A stretch of DNA of 16,254 nt from positions 1-16,254 of the forward strand of contig JAVIYP010000064.1 in NCBI GenBank assembly GCA_031323845.1, given 5' to 3'. The DNA is from PUPG01 sp031323845. GTDB taxonomy: Bacteria > Bacteroidota > Bacteroidia > Bacteroidales > UBA7960. Position numbers and translations under genes: made by a program. Shown piece by piece: positions 1 to 7,582 of this stretch (the first letter of the stretch is position 1; the number at the start of each line of letters is the position of its first letter). The notes under the pieces are model-generated. The model was not told where the DNA came from and searched no databases. It worked only from the letters and a program-made list of their open reading frames with translations.

Positions 1-76
1 GTGCACCTATGCCGGCCGGCAACAGGACAATCATCAGCAGAATGGCTACATGGCCGTATAACAAATTTTTCTTCAC
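1..76 (-). CDS. 5' end of a secreted protein gene, cut by the window edge
   Basis: Reading the minus strand from a GTG at 76 gives an open frame of 25 codons to the window edge. It begins MKKNLLYGHVAILLMIVLL and continues PAGIGA: two lysines, a long hydrophobic stretch and a small-residue end, which is how a signal peptide looks. No ATG is in frame upstream, so GTG is the likely start. About 25-30 bases upstream on the same strand is TATTTTCG, one mismatch from the TAnnTTTG box. Nothing of the mature protein is visible, so no function can be given. The frame could also be chance, since only 25 codons can be read. Confidence 0.42.
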   Translation of the reverse strand, partial: MKKNLLYGHVAILLMIVLLPAGIGA

Positions 77-265
77 CCCAGGAGTATTTTTGATGAGTCG
101 AAAATACAAAAAAAAATCACAGGCTGCCGATGATTTTTTTACATCGCGCCATTTTATTTATCAGCACCGGACGACCCAAAACATGATCTTGTCTCAAACC
201 GTTAGCCTTAAGTGTGCAGATGTGCAAATGTCGGGCTTCCTGCCGGGCAGGTGACATCTGGGTTG

Positions 266-2146
266 TCAGATGGTCAGCAGGTGCTGCACCAGGTTGTCGC
301 CCGAAGATAAGCCCATTTTTTTGCGCACGCTGTTACGTGTGTTTTCAATGGTCCTGGTGGAGCGCTGTATCAATTCTGCGATGTCTTTGGTTGACATTTG
401 CAGGCGAAGCATGGCACAAAGCCTTACTTCGGAGGGAGAGAGGGTAGGGTAGTGCGAACTGAGCCTTGTGATGAAGCCTTCATTAAGTTCGTTGAACCTG
501 TGTTCAAACTCTTTCCAAAGTTGTTCGCTGTTGTCCCTGGATTTCAACATGCGGAGCACGGTTTGCAGTTCGTGCCTGCCGTCATGATCAAACCTGGAAA
601 GCATTGACTTAATGTCTTTCTTCAGCTTGTTGATGATTTGATCTGACCGCGCCAGCGACAGGGCTTTGCCGGTGAGCTCACGGCGGTTGGCGTCAAGCTC
701 GGCTTCAATTTTTTCCTTTTCCTGCTGCTTGATGATATACCCCTGATGAATGACGGTTCTCCTGTTTTGAATGTATAGCAAGACACTCACCAGCAGGGAG
801 ATCACGAGCAGGCTAACGGCTATTATGCTTCTTTGTCTGATGCTGGTCACTTTTTGCCTTGCTTCGAGCTCGGCAATCCTCAGCTCTTTTTGCTCGGTCT
901 CGTGTAAAATTTGCAATTCTGCGATGCGTGACCGGTTTTCTTTGTTCCATACGCTGTCGCGCAGAGCAATGCCACGGATGTACTTTTTAGAAAAACCCCT
1001 GTAGTTTCCCTGCAGGCTGTCGAGCGCCGCCAATTCAAGCAGGGCGCGGCTTTGATTGTGGGGCGACCGTAATCGCCTGGCCAGGTCAAGACTGTTTTCC
1101 AGGGCCAGCCGGGACTGTTGCATTTGTCCGAGCTGCCTTTGGGCCTGTCCAAACCGGAACAGAAGTTGCATTTCCAAAGACAAATGGCCTGCTTTCCGAA
1201 CCAAATCAAGAGCTTCCTCCAACATTCCAAGGGCTTTCTCCGCTTCGCCGGCGGTAAGCCAGGCCGTACCCATATTTCCAAGGAGGACAACCACCAGGTC
1301 CTTGTGGCCCGACTCACGGGCACTGTCAATCCCGCTTTCAAAATAATGAATGGTCTTTTCCAGTCCGTCGTTACGGGTGCACCACACACCAGAAAGGTTG
1401 CTGTACAGCATGATGACCGTTCGCTGCACGCCCAGCTCCCCAGCCAGCTGCAGCGCGAGCTCATAGGCTTCGGATGCTTTTTCGGCGTCCACCAGCGCTG
1501 TAAAGATGTTGCCCAGCATGGTATATGAGTGCATCAGGCGCTCTTTGTCACCGTCACGCTCCTGAATACGGATGGCTTCATTGATGTAACGGAGGGCAAG
1601 CTCGTGCTGATCAATGCTGTGATGAAGACTTGTAAGGTCGTAATATGTTTTAGCCATGCCGGTCTCGTTACCTCTTGCCTCGTCGATATCAAGCGACATC
1701 ATAAGGTACACCCTGGAGCTGTCAGGCTCTCCCAGCCTGAAGTAATGACTGCCAATATTGTTGGCTGCCGCAGCCTTGAACGACAGCAGCTCCGGATCCG
1801 GAGGAAGCTGCAACGTAAGGCTGTACCAACGAATGGACTCAGCCCTGTTTCTCTTAAACCAATAGTATAAGCCCCATGTGTTGAAATACTCCGCCTGCTG
1901 AATGCCGCTGAACGGCGGCTGTGCAGACTCAACATCTTCCAGAAGCACCCGCGCAGAATCCATGCGCTCCGGAAGGTAATGCCTGGCCAGCAACACCTTG
2001 GCATGCTTAAGACCAGCATCAGATTGCGCAGACCGTATCGCCTGATACAAACTGTCTGCCTCGGCACGCAAAGAAATTACCGGCAGAAAAATCAACAGCA
2101 CAAGCATCGAAACCTGAACCCTTGACCAGTTGCTATAAACATTCAT
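266..2146 (-). CDS. TPR-repeat membrane regulator with C-terminal LuxR-type helix-turn-helix
   Basis: Likely a membrane-anchored transcription regulator. An upstream in-frame ATG at 2200 would give 644 aa. I prefer the ATG at 2146 (626 aa) because it opens directly with a signal-like segment (SMLVLLIFLPVISL) and because the candidate promoter lies between the two starts. In 644-aa numbering, helical TPR repeats fill about 65-410, a coiled coil follows at 420-452, one membrane helix lies at 457-477 (SIIAVSLLVISLLVSVLLY), a second coiled coil runs about 485-535, and a helix-turn-helix ends the protein (about 582-640: LSPSEVRLCAMLRL, TKDIAELIQRSTRTIENTR). The TPRs would be outside the inner membrane and the DNA-binding end in the cytoplasm. 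This architecture is common in Bacteroidota. It has no kinase or receiver domain. It is divergent from the peptidase gene, which makes that gene a possible target, but this is inference. Confidence 0.85.
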   Translation of the reverse strand: MNVYSNWSRVQVSMLVLLIFLPVISLRAEADSLYQAIRSAQSDAGLKHAKVLLARHYLPERMDSARVLLEDVESAQPPFSGIQQAEYFNTWGLYYWFKRNRAESIRWYSLTLQLPPDPELLSFKAAAANNIGSHYFRLGEPDSSRVYLMMSLDIDEARGNETGMAKTYYDLTSLHHSIDQHELALRYINEAIRIQERDGDKERLMHSYTMLGNIFTALVDAEKASEAYELALQLAGELGVQRTVIMLYSNLSGVWCTRNDGLEKTIHYFESGIDSARESGHKDLVVVLLGNMGTAWLTAGEAEKALGMLEEALDLVRKAGHLSLEMQLLFRFGQAQRQLGQMQQSRLALENSLDLARRLRSPHNQSRALLELAALDSLQGNYRGFSKKYIRGIALRDSVWNKENRSRIAELQILHETEQKELRIAELEARQKVTSIRQRSIIAVSLLVISLLVSVLLYIQNRRTVIHQGYIIKQQEKEKIEAELDANRRELTGKALSLARSDQIINKLKKDIKSMLSRFDHDGRHELQTVLRMLKSRDNSEQLWKEFEHRFNELNEGFITRLSSHYPTLSPSEVRLCAMLRLQMSTKDIAELIQRSTRTIENTRNSVRKKMGLSSGDNLVQHLLTI

Positions 2147-2171
2147 CCCCAATGTGAAAACAAATACATGG

Positions 2172-2205
2172 TAAATGTACAACTGTTTTAATGCAATCAA
2201 TCAAA
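2172..2205 (-). promoter_or_regulatory. Candidate promoter of the TPR regulator gene
   Basis: On the minus strand TTTG (2202-2205) is followed by TACATTTA (2172-2179), one mismatch from the TAnnTTTG box. The distance between the TTG and TA starts is about 25 bases, close to that at the acpP promoter. Transcription would start near 2165, about 20 bases before the ATG at 2146, which argues against the longer start at 2200. One mismatch in an AT-rich region keeps confidence low. Confidence 0.35.
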
Positions 2206-2382
2206 AACAATGCTTTACAGCAAAAAAAAAATCTATTAACTGTTTGCTCTTGATTGTTAAATGAAAATTAACTGTGAGTCCACTCCGAAAAGTCGAAAAA
2301 ATCCACAGAGTCACAGATTACAAAACCGGCTATTTTTTATTCGCTCATAATCAGCAATATAGAATTGTGTCAAAAATTCATA

Positions 2383-2390
2383 TACATTTG
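2383..2390 (+). promoter_or_regulatory. Candidate promoter -7 box of the metallopeptidase gene
   Basis: TACATTTG matches the Bacteroidota TAnnTTTG box exactly. The nearest upstream TTG (2365-2367) is only 18 bases before the TA, shorter than usual, so the -33 part is weak. A start near 2397 leaves a leader of about 87 bases before the ATG at 2484 and rules out translation from 2274. Confidence 0.5.
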
Positions 2391-2423
2391 TGCCACGGTG
2401 CACCAGATAAGGGCATCACAAAA

Positions 2424-2452
2424 AAAAGATGCATCCTGCAAAAGATGCATCC
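2424..2452 (+). repeat. Twin 13-bp direct repeats, each holding a GATGCATC palindrome
   Basis: AAAAGATGCATCC occurs at 2424-2436 and again, unchanged, at 2440-2452. Each copy contains the 8-bp palindrome GATGCATC, 16 bp apart. Because the palindrome is self-complementary, the two copies can also pair in RNA as an 8-bp stem with loop CTGCAAAA (2428-2451). The element lies in the predicted peptidase leader, about 32 bases before the start codon. It could be an operator for a dimeric repressor or an RNA hairpin affecting translation. Confidence 0.6.
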
Positions 2453-2483
2453 CATAAAAACAGCAACGCTAAACAAAGCAATC

Positions 2484-4538
2484 ATGAAAAATGTTTTGAT
2501 GTTATTCACTATGGCAGCTGCACTCCTTTTGACGGGATGCGAAGGCGGCCACAAAAAACAAACGATGGATATGGGTGTGATTCCTGAAAAAAACCAGGTT
2601 TCTGTCATTGAACAGCTGACAGAACGGCACGGGCCTGATCGTGCGGAGCTTATTGAACGGGGCGTCAGGCAGGCGGCTTCTTTCTGGACAACGGATGACG
2701 GCAGCGTTGACGACTTTGTTTCTTTCTGCCTTGAGCACTATCATGGCGATGATGAAAGTCGCCTGGAACTTTTCGGGGCGTTGTCGCGCAACTACGAATA
2801 CCTTTGGGGGCATTTCAACCAGATGATGCTGGAGCTGACCAAGCCCCTGCACTTAAACTGGGGGCCCATAAAACCCGTGGATGTCCTTTTTGGCAGCTAT
2901 GCACCAGCGGCTCACCTGTCGGAAGACCTTTTCAAAAATAAGCTAGCGTTTCTTACCATACTGAACTTCCCGTTTTATTCTTTGGATGAGAAAAACATGC
3001 TGGGCTCCGGCTGGGACAGGCAGCAGTGGGCTTTTGCCCGCATGGGTGACCTGTTCACCTCGCGTGTTCCGGCAGACATCAACCAGGAGATGTCGCGTAC
3101 AGGGACGGAAGCCGACAACTACGTTTCGGAGTATAACATCGTTATGGGGCGCCTTGTCAACGATGCCGGGGAGAGGCTTTTCCCGGACAATCTGAGGCTG
3201 ATCACTCACTGGGGTTTGCGCGACGAACTAAAGGCCAACTATGACGGAACCCCTGTGGGGCTGGAGAAGCAGCGCATGATTTACCGGGTGATGCAGCGCA
3301 TTATAGATCAGAGCATTCCTGAAAAAGTGATCAACAATGATGAGCTGTCGTGGAACCCCTACAGCAACAACGTTTACAGGAACGGGGAGGTCCTCAGTGT
3401 TACCCCTGAGCCGGACACCCGCTATGCTTACCTGCTTCGCAACTTCCATGCCCGCAGGGCTGCCGACCCTTATGCCCCGGCATACCCGACGGCCATTGAC
3501 AGGGCCTTTGCCCAGGGCCTCGAGCTGGGCATTGACGAGGTGGAGGCTATGTTTACAGAGCTGGTCAGCGATCCCGTGCTCGGCGATGTTGGCGCTCTGA
3601 TCAGCCGGCGCCTGGGCCGTGAGCTGGAGCCTTTTGACATCTGGTATGATGGCTTTAAGGCGCGCAGCGGCATTCCGGAAGCGGAGCTCGACAGGATCGT
3701 GCGTGCACGTTATCCTGATGCAGAAGCGCTCGACCAGGGCCTTCCCGGCCTCCTGGTGAAGCTGGGTTACAGCCGCCAACGCGCCGAAGTGCTGGCCGGC
3801 AAAATTGTGGTGGAAGGCGCGCGCGGAGCAGGCCATGCCTGGGGGGCACAGATGCGCTCGCAGAATTCTTACCTGCGCACACGCATTGCGGATGACGGCA
3901 TGACCTATAACGGCTTTAACATCGCCGCGCATGAGCTCGGCCATAATGTGGAACAAACCATCAGCCTCCACGACGTTGACCATTATTTGCTCAGCGGCAT
4001 TCCCAACACCGCCTTCACCGAAGCCCTGGCCTTTATCTTCCAGGTGCGTGACCTGGAACTGCTCGGAATCACCTCAGACGATCCGATGAAAGAGCATCTT
4101 CAGACCCTCGACGTCCTTTGGGGCACCTATGAGATCATGGGTGTGTCGCTTGTTGACATGCGTGTTTGGCGTTGGATGTATGACAATCCGAAAGCTTCAG
4201 CTGAACAGCTCAGGGAGCAGACCATGCAGGTGGCCACAGAGGTGTGGAACGACTATTTTGCCCCCGTGTTTGGCATTAAAGACACGCCTATCCTGGCCAT
4301 ATACTCACACATGATCAGCTATCCGCTGTATCTGAGCGCCTACCCGCTCGGTCATCTCATCGAGTTTCAGATCGAAGAGCACATACGCGGAAAAAACCTG
4401 GCAGGAGAGATCGACAGGATGTTTTCGACAGGCAGGCTCACACCCGGACAGTGGATGCAGGAGGCCGTCGGTGCTCCGCTTTCGCCCCGCCCGATGATCA
4501 ACGCTGCCAGAAGGAGTGTGGCCGCGCTGCAACAGTGA
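2484..4538 (+). CDS. Lipoprotein zinc metallopeptidase (gluzincin-type HExxH)
   Basis: A predicted envelope-anchored zinc peptidase of 684 aa. The start at 2484 gives a lipoprotein signal, MKNVLMLFTMAAALLLTGC, with lipobox LTGC, so the mature protein is lipid-anchored at about Cys19. The zinc site is HELGH at residues 483-487, followed 26 residues later by Glu513 in FTEALAF, the pattern of gluzincins, where two His and a distant Glu bind zinc and the Glu of HExxH acts as base. The C-terminal part (SAYPLGHLIEFQIEEHI, then LTPGQWMQEAVGAPLS) recalls the all-helical M3/M32-like peptidases, but I cannot fix the family and the 480-residue N-terminal region is unfamiliar. The substrate is unknown; peptides in the periplasm or outside the cell are plausible. 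It stands alone, divergent from the TPR regulator and convergent with the symporter. Confidence 0.8.
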   Translation: MKNVLMLFTMAAALLLTGCEGGHKKQTMDMGVIPEKNQVSVIEQLTERHGPDRAELIERGVRQAASFWTTDDGSVDDFVSFCLEHYHGDDESRLELFGALSRNYEYLWGHFNQMMLELTKPLHLNWGPIKPVDVLFGSYAPAAHLSEDLFKNKLAFLTILNFPFYSLDEKNMLGSGWDRQQWAFARMGDLFTSRVPADINQEMSRTGTEADNYVSEYNIVMGRLVNDAGERLFPDNLRLITHWGLRDELKANYDGTPVGLEKQRMIYRVMQRIIDQSIPEKVINNDELSWNPYSNNVYRNGEVLSVTPEPDTRYAYLLRNFHARRAADPYAPAYPTAIDRAFAQGLELGIDEVEAMFTELVSDPVLGDVGALISRRLGRELEPFDIWYDGFKARSGIPEAELDRIVRARYPDAEALDQGLPGLLVKLGYSRQRAEVLAGKIVVEGARGAGHAWGAQMRSQNSYLRTRIADDGMTYNGFNIAAHELGHNVEQTISLHDVDHYLLSGIPNTAFTEALAFIFQVRDLELLGITSDDPMKEHLQTLDVLWGTYEIMGVSLVDMRVWRWMYDNPKASAEQLREQTMQVATEVWNDYFAPVFGIKDTPILAIYSHMISYPLYLSAYPLGHLIEFQIEEHIRGKNLAGEIDRMFSTGRLTPGQWMQEAVGAPLSPRPMINAARRSVAALQQ

Positions 4539-4616
4539 TAGCCTCACCCCGGTGGGTGCCCCGAATTATGTTACACGACTGTCGTCCCCGAAAGGAAGAG
4601 TCAGCTCTGTTTTCGT

Positions 4617-6260
4617 TTACCAGAAGACCACATATAACACAGTCAGCAGCATCATTATAACATAAGCGGAAACATTGAATTTAGGTCCGGTGATAAAGTA
4701 TTCGCGCTTCAGCGGAATGGCTTTGGGGTCATCGTCGTGTTTGTTGGTGATCAGGCTGACCATCACGATCACGGCCATGGTGATGAGGCAGGTGTACATC
4801 ATCTGATCCAGGAAAGGCATTTCAACGGGCAGCACCTTCAGGAGCAGGGCTACGGGAATGGAGGCCAGCACTCCTGCGGTGGCGCCTTTGCTGTTGGCTT
4901 TTTTCCAGAACAGTCCCATCATGAAGACGGCAAGTATGCCCGGACTGACCACGCCTGTGTATTCCTGTATGTACTGAAACATCTGCGGCATGGTGCTCAG
5001 CGCCGGTGCAATAAGAATGGCGATGAACAGGGCCGAAATCACGGCGATTCTTCCTACCGTTACCAGCGACTTGTCGGAACCCTTGTCTTTGGCCAGGTAG
5101 GGCTTGTAGATGTCCATGGTGAAGATGGTGGCTGTTGAATTAAGCATGGATGCCAGCGAAGACACAATGGCTGCGGTGAGCGCAGCCACCACAAGTCCCT
5201 TGATGCCTGTTGGTATAAAGGTACGTATGAGCCAGGGATAGGAAATATCGTAGTTGATACTCCCGTCGGCATGGATGAAATCGTTGCGGATGCCTTCGAT
5301 GACGGTAGTGCCTTCAGGCTGGGTAAACATTACAAAGGCGATGATGCCCGGGATCACCACAAACAGGGGCAGCAACAGCTTGAGAAAGGCAGCGAAGGCC
5401 AGTCCGCGCTGTGCCTCGCGTAATGATTTGGCGGCCAGCGCCCGCTGGATGATGTATTGGTTGAAACCCCAGTAATACAGGTTCGCTACCCACATGCCTC
5501 CGATAAGTACGCCAATACCCGGCAGGTTTATGAATTCGGGGTTGTTCTTGCTGAGGATCATGCTGAACCTGTCTCCTGCGGTTTCGTAAACGTGCCCCAG
5601 GCCGTTAAAAATTCCGCCTTCGGGCGTCACATAATGCAATGCGATCATCGTGGTGATGAAGCCGCCGATCACCAGCAGCGTAACCTGGATGACATCGGTC
5701 CAGGCTACTGCCGACAAGCCTCCCCAGATGGAATATGCCGCTGCAAAAAAGGCCAGACCGACAATGAAGGTGAAAATCATGCTGCCGTCACCAGCTCCGA
5801 GTATGGTGTCAAGGGCCTTTGCCCCCAGGAAAAGCACCGAAGTGAGGTTCACGAAAATGAACAGGCATACCCAGAAAACCGCCAGGATGGTCTTCAGCGT
5901 CGTGTTGTAACGTTGTTCCACAAACTGTGGAATAGTGAAGAGTTTTTGTTTGATGAAAATCGGAAGCAAAAACTTGGCCACGATGATGAGGGTGATGGCG
6001 GCCATCCATTCATAGGAAGCAATGGCCAGACCTATGGCAAAACCCGAGCCCGACATGCCGATGAACTGCTCGGCGGAAATGTTTGCCGCAATAAGAGAGG
6101 CACCAATGGCCCACCAGGGCAGGCTCTTACCCGCAAGGAAATAATCGGTGGCACTCTTTTTTTGTCCCTTCTTTTCACGTGAGACCCAAAGCCCGACAGA
6201 TAAAATCAACACACCATAAGCAGCAAAGATGATGTAATCAAGCGTCATAAAAGTGTTCAT
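4617..6260 (-). CDS. Sodium/sugar symporter of the SSS family, vSGLT-like
   Basis: An inner-membrane transporter (547 aa, about 14 helices) expected to take up a hexose with Na+. It resembles Vibrio parahaemolyticus vSGLT along its whole length. Known vSGLT sugar-site residues are present: Gln65 (Q69 there), Glu84 (E88), Asn260, Lys294 and Gln432 in FQYIQEYTG (Q428), with the gate Tyr263 in NLYYWGFNQY. The sodium site is kept too: Ala58/Ile61 in IAANISAEQFIG and Ala364, Ser367, Ser368 in AAIVSSLAS. Galactose or glucose is therefore the best guess. The start at 6260 is used; an ATG at 6248 is also possible, and neither has a clear Shine-Dalgarno, as is usual in this phylum. The gene is not linked to sugar catabolism genes here; purN lies 103 bp upstream on the same strand. 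Confidence 0.93.
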   Translation of the reverse strand: MNTFMTLDYIIFAAYGVLILSVGLWVSREKKGQKKSATDYFLAGKSLPWWAIGASLIAANISAEQFIGMSGSGFAIGLAIASYEWMAAITLIIVAKFLLPIFIKQKLFTIPQFVEQRYNTTLKTILAVFWVCLFIFVNLTSVLFLGAKALDTILGAGDGSMIFTFIVGLAFFAAAYSIWGGLSAVAWTDVIQVTLLVIGGFITTMIALHYVTPEGGIFNGLGHVYETAGDRFSMILSKNNPEFINLPGIGVLIGGMWVANLYYWGFNQYIIQRALAAKSLREAQRGLAFAAFLKLLLPLFVVIPGIIAFVMFTQPEGTTVIEGIRNDFIHADGSINYDISYPWLIRTFIPTGIKGLVVAALTAAIVSSLASMLNSTATIFTMDIYKPYLAKDKGSDKSLVTVGRIAVISALFIAILIAPALSTMPQMFQYIQEYTGVVSPGILAVFMMGLFWKKANSKGATAGVLASIPVALLLKVLPVEMPFLDQMMYTCLITMAVIVMVSLITNKHDDDPKAIPLKREYFITGPKFNVSAYVIMMLLTVLYVVFW

Positions 6261-6363
6261 GGCATCAGCTTAAAATAATACAACATATTTTTAATTGTGT
6301 GATTCATTAAGGCAGTTTTGACTGTAGGCGTATTTGAAAGTACAAAATAAGCAATAATCCGAA

Positions 6364-6972
6364 TTAAACGTGCAGTCGGCTCAGCAGCTGTTTTTCGACA
6401 ACTTCGGGATAGTGGGCATGTTCCAGCTTCTTTACTTTTTCGGCCAGGCTTTTGGGCGTGTCTTGGGGCAATACGTCAAGCGATGCCTGGAAAAGAACTC
6501 TTCCTTCATCGTAGGCTTCGTTGACAAGATGGATGCTGATGCCGCTTTTCTTTTCGCCGGCTGCAATGACGGCCCGGTGAACATGCATGCCATACATCCC
6601 CTTGCCGCCAAACTTAGGCAACAGCGCAGGATGGATGTTGAAGATCTTTCCTGGATACCTGTTGATCAGCCACGGCGGAATCAGTTTCATATAGCCCGCC
6701 AGGACCACCGCATCAATTCGGTATTGGTCGAAGATGCGCTCAGCCTCCCCGCGATCGCCGGCAGCACCCGGATTGAGCACCACTCCCGGGATACCTGCCT
6801 TTTTCGCTCGCTCCAGCACATACGCCCCGGGCTTACCGGAGATGATCAGCGCCACCATGATACGGGGATGATCCCTGAAGAAATGTATGAAGTTTTCAGC
6901 GTTACTGCCACTGCCGGAAGCCATTATGGCAAGCTTAGCGGGCGAAGAAGTTGAATAATCTGTGTGTTTCAT
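6364..6972 (-). CDS. purN: Phosphoribosylglycinamide formyltransferase (GAR transformylase)
   Basis: Cytoplasmic purine synthesis enzyme that moves a formyl group from 10-formyltetrahydrofolate to GAR, giving FGAR. The open frame extends up to 7155, but the ATG at 6972 gives 202 aa, the usual PurN length, and places the first strand (KLAIMASGSGSN) near the N-terminus as in the family. Catalytic residues are visible: Asn112 and His114 in NIHPALLPKF and Asp155 in YDEGRVLFQ. The phosphate-binding glycine-rich loop is at 19-24, and the stretch MYGMHVHRAV follows at 126-135. No other purine gene is adjacent. It is divergent from acpP across 261 bp. No clear TAnnTTTG box was found upstream. Confidence 0.95.
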   Translation of the reverse strand: MKHTDYSTSSPAKLAIMASGSGSNAENFIHFFRDHPRIMVALIISGKPGAYVLERAKKAGIPGVVLNPGAAGDRGEAERIFDQYRIDAVVLAGYMKLIPPWLINRYPGKIFNIHPALLPKFGGKGMYGMHVHRAVIAAGEKKSGISIHLVNEAYDEGRVLFQASLDVLPQDTPKSLAEKVKKLEHAHYPEVVEKQLLSRLHV

Positions 6973-7172
6973 GATGGCTGTCTCACAAGGACTCAGGAAT
7001 CGAACATAAAGATCAGCAATATTATGAAAATTATGTAAATTTGTTATGTATAGGGGCGCGATAAGGTTGTTCCGGGCCTTTTTTGCCCTCACTGGCAGGA
7101 AGTTACCCGGGTTTTTAAAATATTGAAAATCAATACATGGCGGCAAAAACGGCAAAAATGAACCGAAAAAAG

Positions 7173-7204
7173 TTGCTTATCACGCCAAGATTATTTTATC
7201 TTTG
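7173..7204 (+). promoter_or_regulatory. Promoter of the acpP-fabF-rnc operon
   Basis: TATCTTTG at 7197-7204 matches the TAnnTTTG box exactly, and TTG at 7173-7175 begins 24 bases before it, where the -33 element should be. Transcription should begin near 7211, leaving a leader of roughly 23 bases before the acpP ATG. This is the best-formed vegetative promoter in the window, in keeping with the high demand for acyl carrier protein. Confidence 0.8.
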
Positions 7205-7223
7205 CAGCCTGTTTAACAAAAAA

Positions 7224-7228
7224 AGGAG
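7224..7228 (+). promoter_or_regulatory. Strong Shine-Dalgarno of acpP
   Basis: AGGAG lies 5 bases before the acpP ATG. Most other genes in this window have no such motif, so it stands out and suggests very efficient translation of acyl carrier protein. Confidence 0.75.
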
Positions 7229-7233
7229 AAATC

Positions 7234-7470
7234 ATGTCTGACATTGCAACAAGAGTAAAAGCTATCATAGTTGATAAGCTTGGTGTAGATGAGAAAGAAG
7301 TAACAGATGATGCCAGTTTTACCAATCATTTGGGCGCTGATTCTCTGGACACCGTTGAACTTATTATGGAATTTGAAAAAGAATTCAATCTTGCTATTCC
7401 CGATGACCAGGCTGAGAAAATCGGCACGGTAGGTGAAGCGATTGCTTACATTGAGAACAGCAACAAGTAG
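7234..7470 (+). CDS. acpP: Acyl carrier protein
   Basis: Small acidic cytoplasmic protein (78 aa) that carries growing acyl chains on a 4'-phosphopantetheine arm in fatty acid synthesis. The attachment site is Ser37 in GADSLDTVELIMEFEKEF, the classic DSL motif at the start of helix II. The length is the family's usual one. It is the first gene of acpP-fabF-rnc, with a strong promoter and Shine-Dalgarno. A long hairpin separates it from fabF and could help keep ACP in excess over FabF. Confidence 0.98.
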   Translation: MSDIATRVKAIIVDKLGVDEKEVTDDASFTNHLGADSLDTVELIMEFEKEFNLAIPDDQAEKIGTVGEAIAYIENSNK

Positions 7471-7492
7471 TAAGTAATGTTGTTTAAATAGT

Positions 7493-7550
7493 AGGGCCCA
7501 CATGTACGGTTATATTCGCAAAAAACCGCGGATTGACCCATGTGGGCTCT
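7493..7550 (+). promoter_or_regulatory. Long hairpin between acpP and fabF
   Basis: AGGGCCCACATG (7493-7504) pairs with CATGTGGGCTCT (7539-7550) over 12 positions, one of them G-U. Inside the loop CGGTT (7507-7511) can pair with AACCG (7524-7528), extending the structure. No run of T follows, so it is not a normal intrinsic terminator. It may be an RNA stabiliser or a processing or pause site that sets the acpP to fabF ratio. Confidence 0.6.
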
Positions 7551-7582
7551 ATTAACATGTTAAACAAAAACAAAACTCAAAG

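Larger units (their letters stand above)
2147..2483. other. Divergent intergenic region between the TPR regulator and the peptidase
   Basis: This 337-bp AT-rich region holds the candidate promoter of the minus-strand regulator (2172-2205), the -7 box of the peptidase (2383-2390) and the twin GATGCATC palindromes (2424-2452). The reading frame of the peptidase stays open back to 2274, but the extension is basic and low in quality and starts before the promoter, so it is treated as untranslated. No other gene is seen. Confidence 0.6.

Noticed and set aside
9..254. 81-codon plus-strand frame at the left end
   Set aside because: Low-quality composition with no recognisable domain, lying opposite the signal-peptide start at 76 and across AT-rich intergenic DNA.
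2292..2306. GTCGAAAAAATCCAC upstream of the peptidase, similar to the palindromes at 13584-13618
   Set aside because: It carries an extra A and breaks the dyad, and no -24/-12 element lies near it. A-rich DNA makes such a match likely by chance.
2274..2483. 70-residue N-terminal extension of the metallopeptidase
   Set aside because: It would bury the lipoprotein signal peptide, starts upstream of the TAnnTTTG box at 2383, and covers the twin repeats. The ATG at 2484 is a better start.
3228..3983. 251-codon minus-strand frame inside the peptidase gene
   Set aside because: It is antisense to a gene with clear zinc-site motifs and has no recognisable domain; GC-rich coding DNA often leaves such frames open.
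4545..4608. Small hairpins between the convergent peptidase and symporter genes, considered as a terminator
   Set aside because: CACCC-CGGT-GGGTG has no T run, and AGAG-TCAG-CTCT has only four pairs. Neither is convincing.
5457..6182. 241-codon plus-strand frame inside the symporter gene
   Set aside because: It is antisense to conserved transport helices; composition and lack of motifs mark it as a shadow.
6973..7155. 61-residue N-terminal extension of PurN
   Set aside because: PurN proteins begin just before the glycine-rich first loop; 202 aa from 6972 fits and the extension has no family resemblance.
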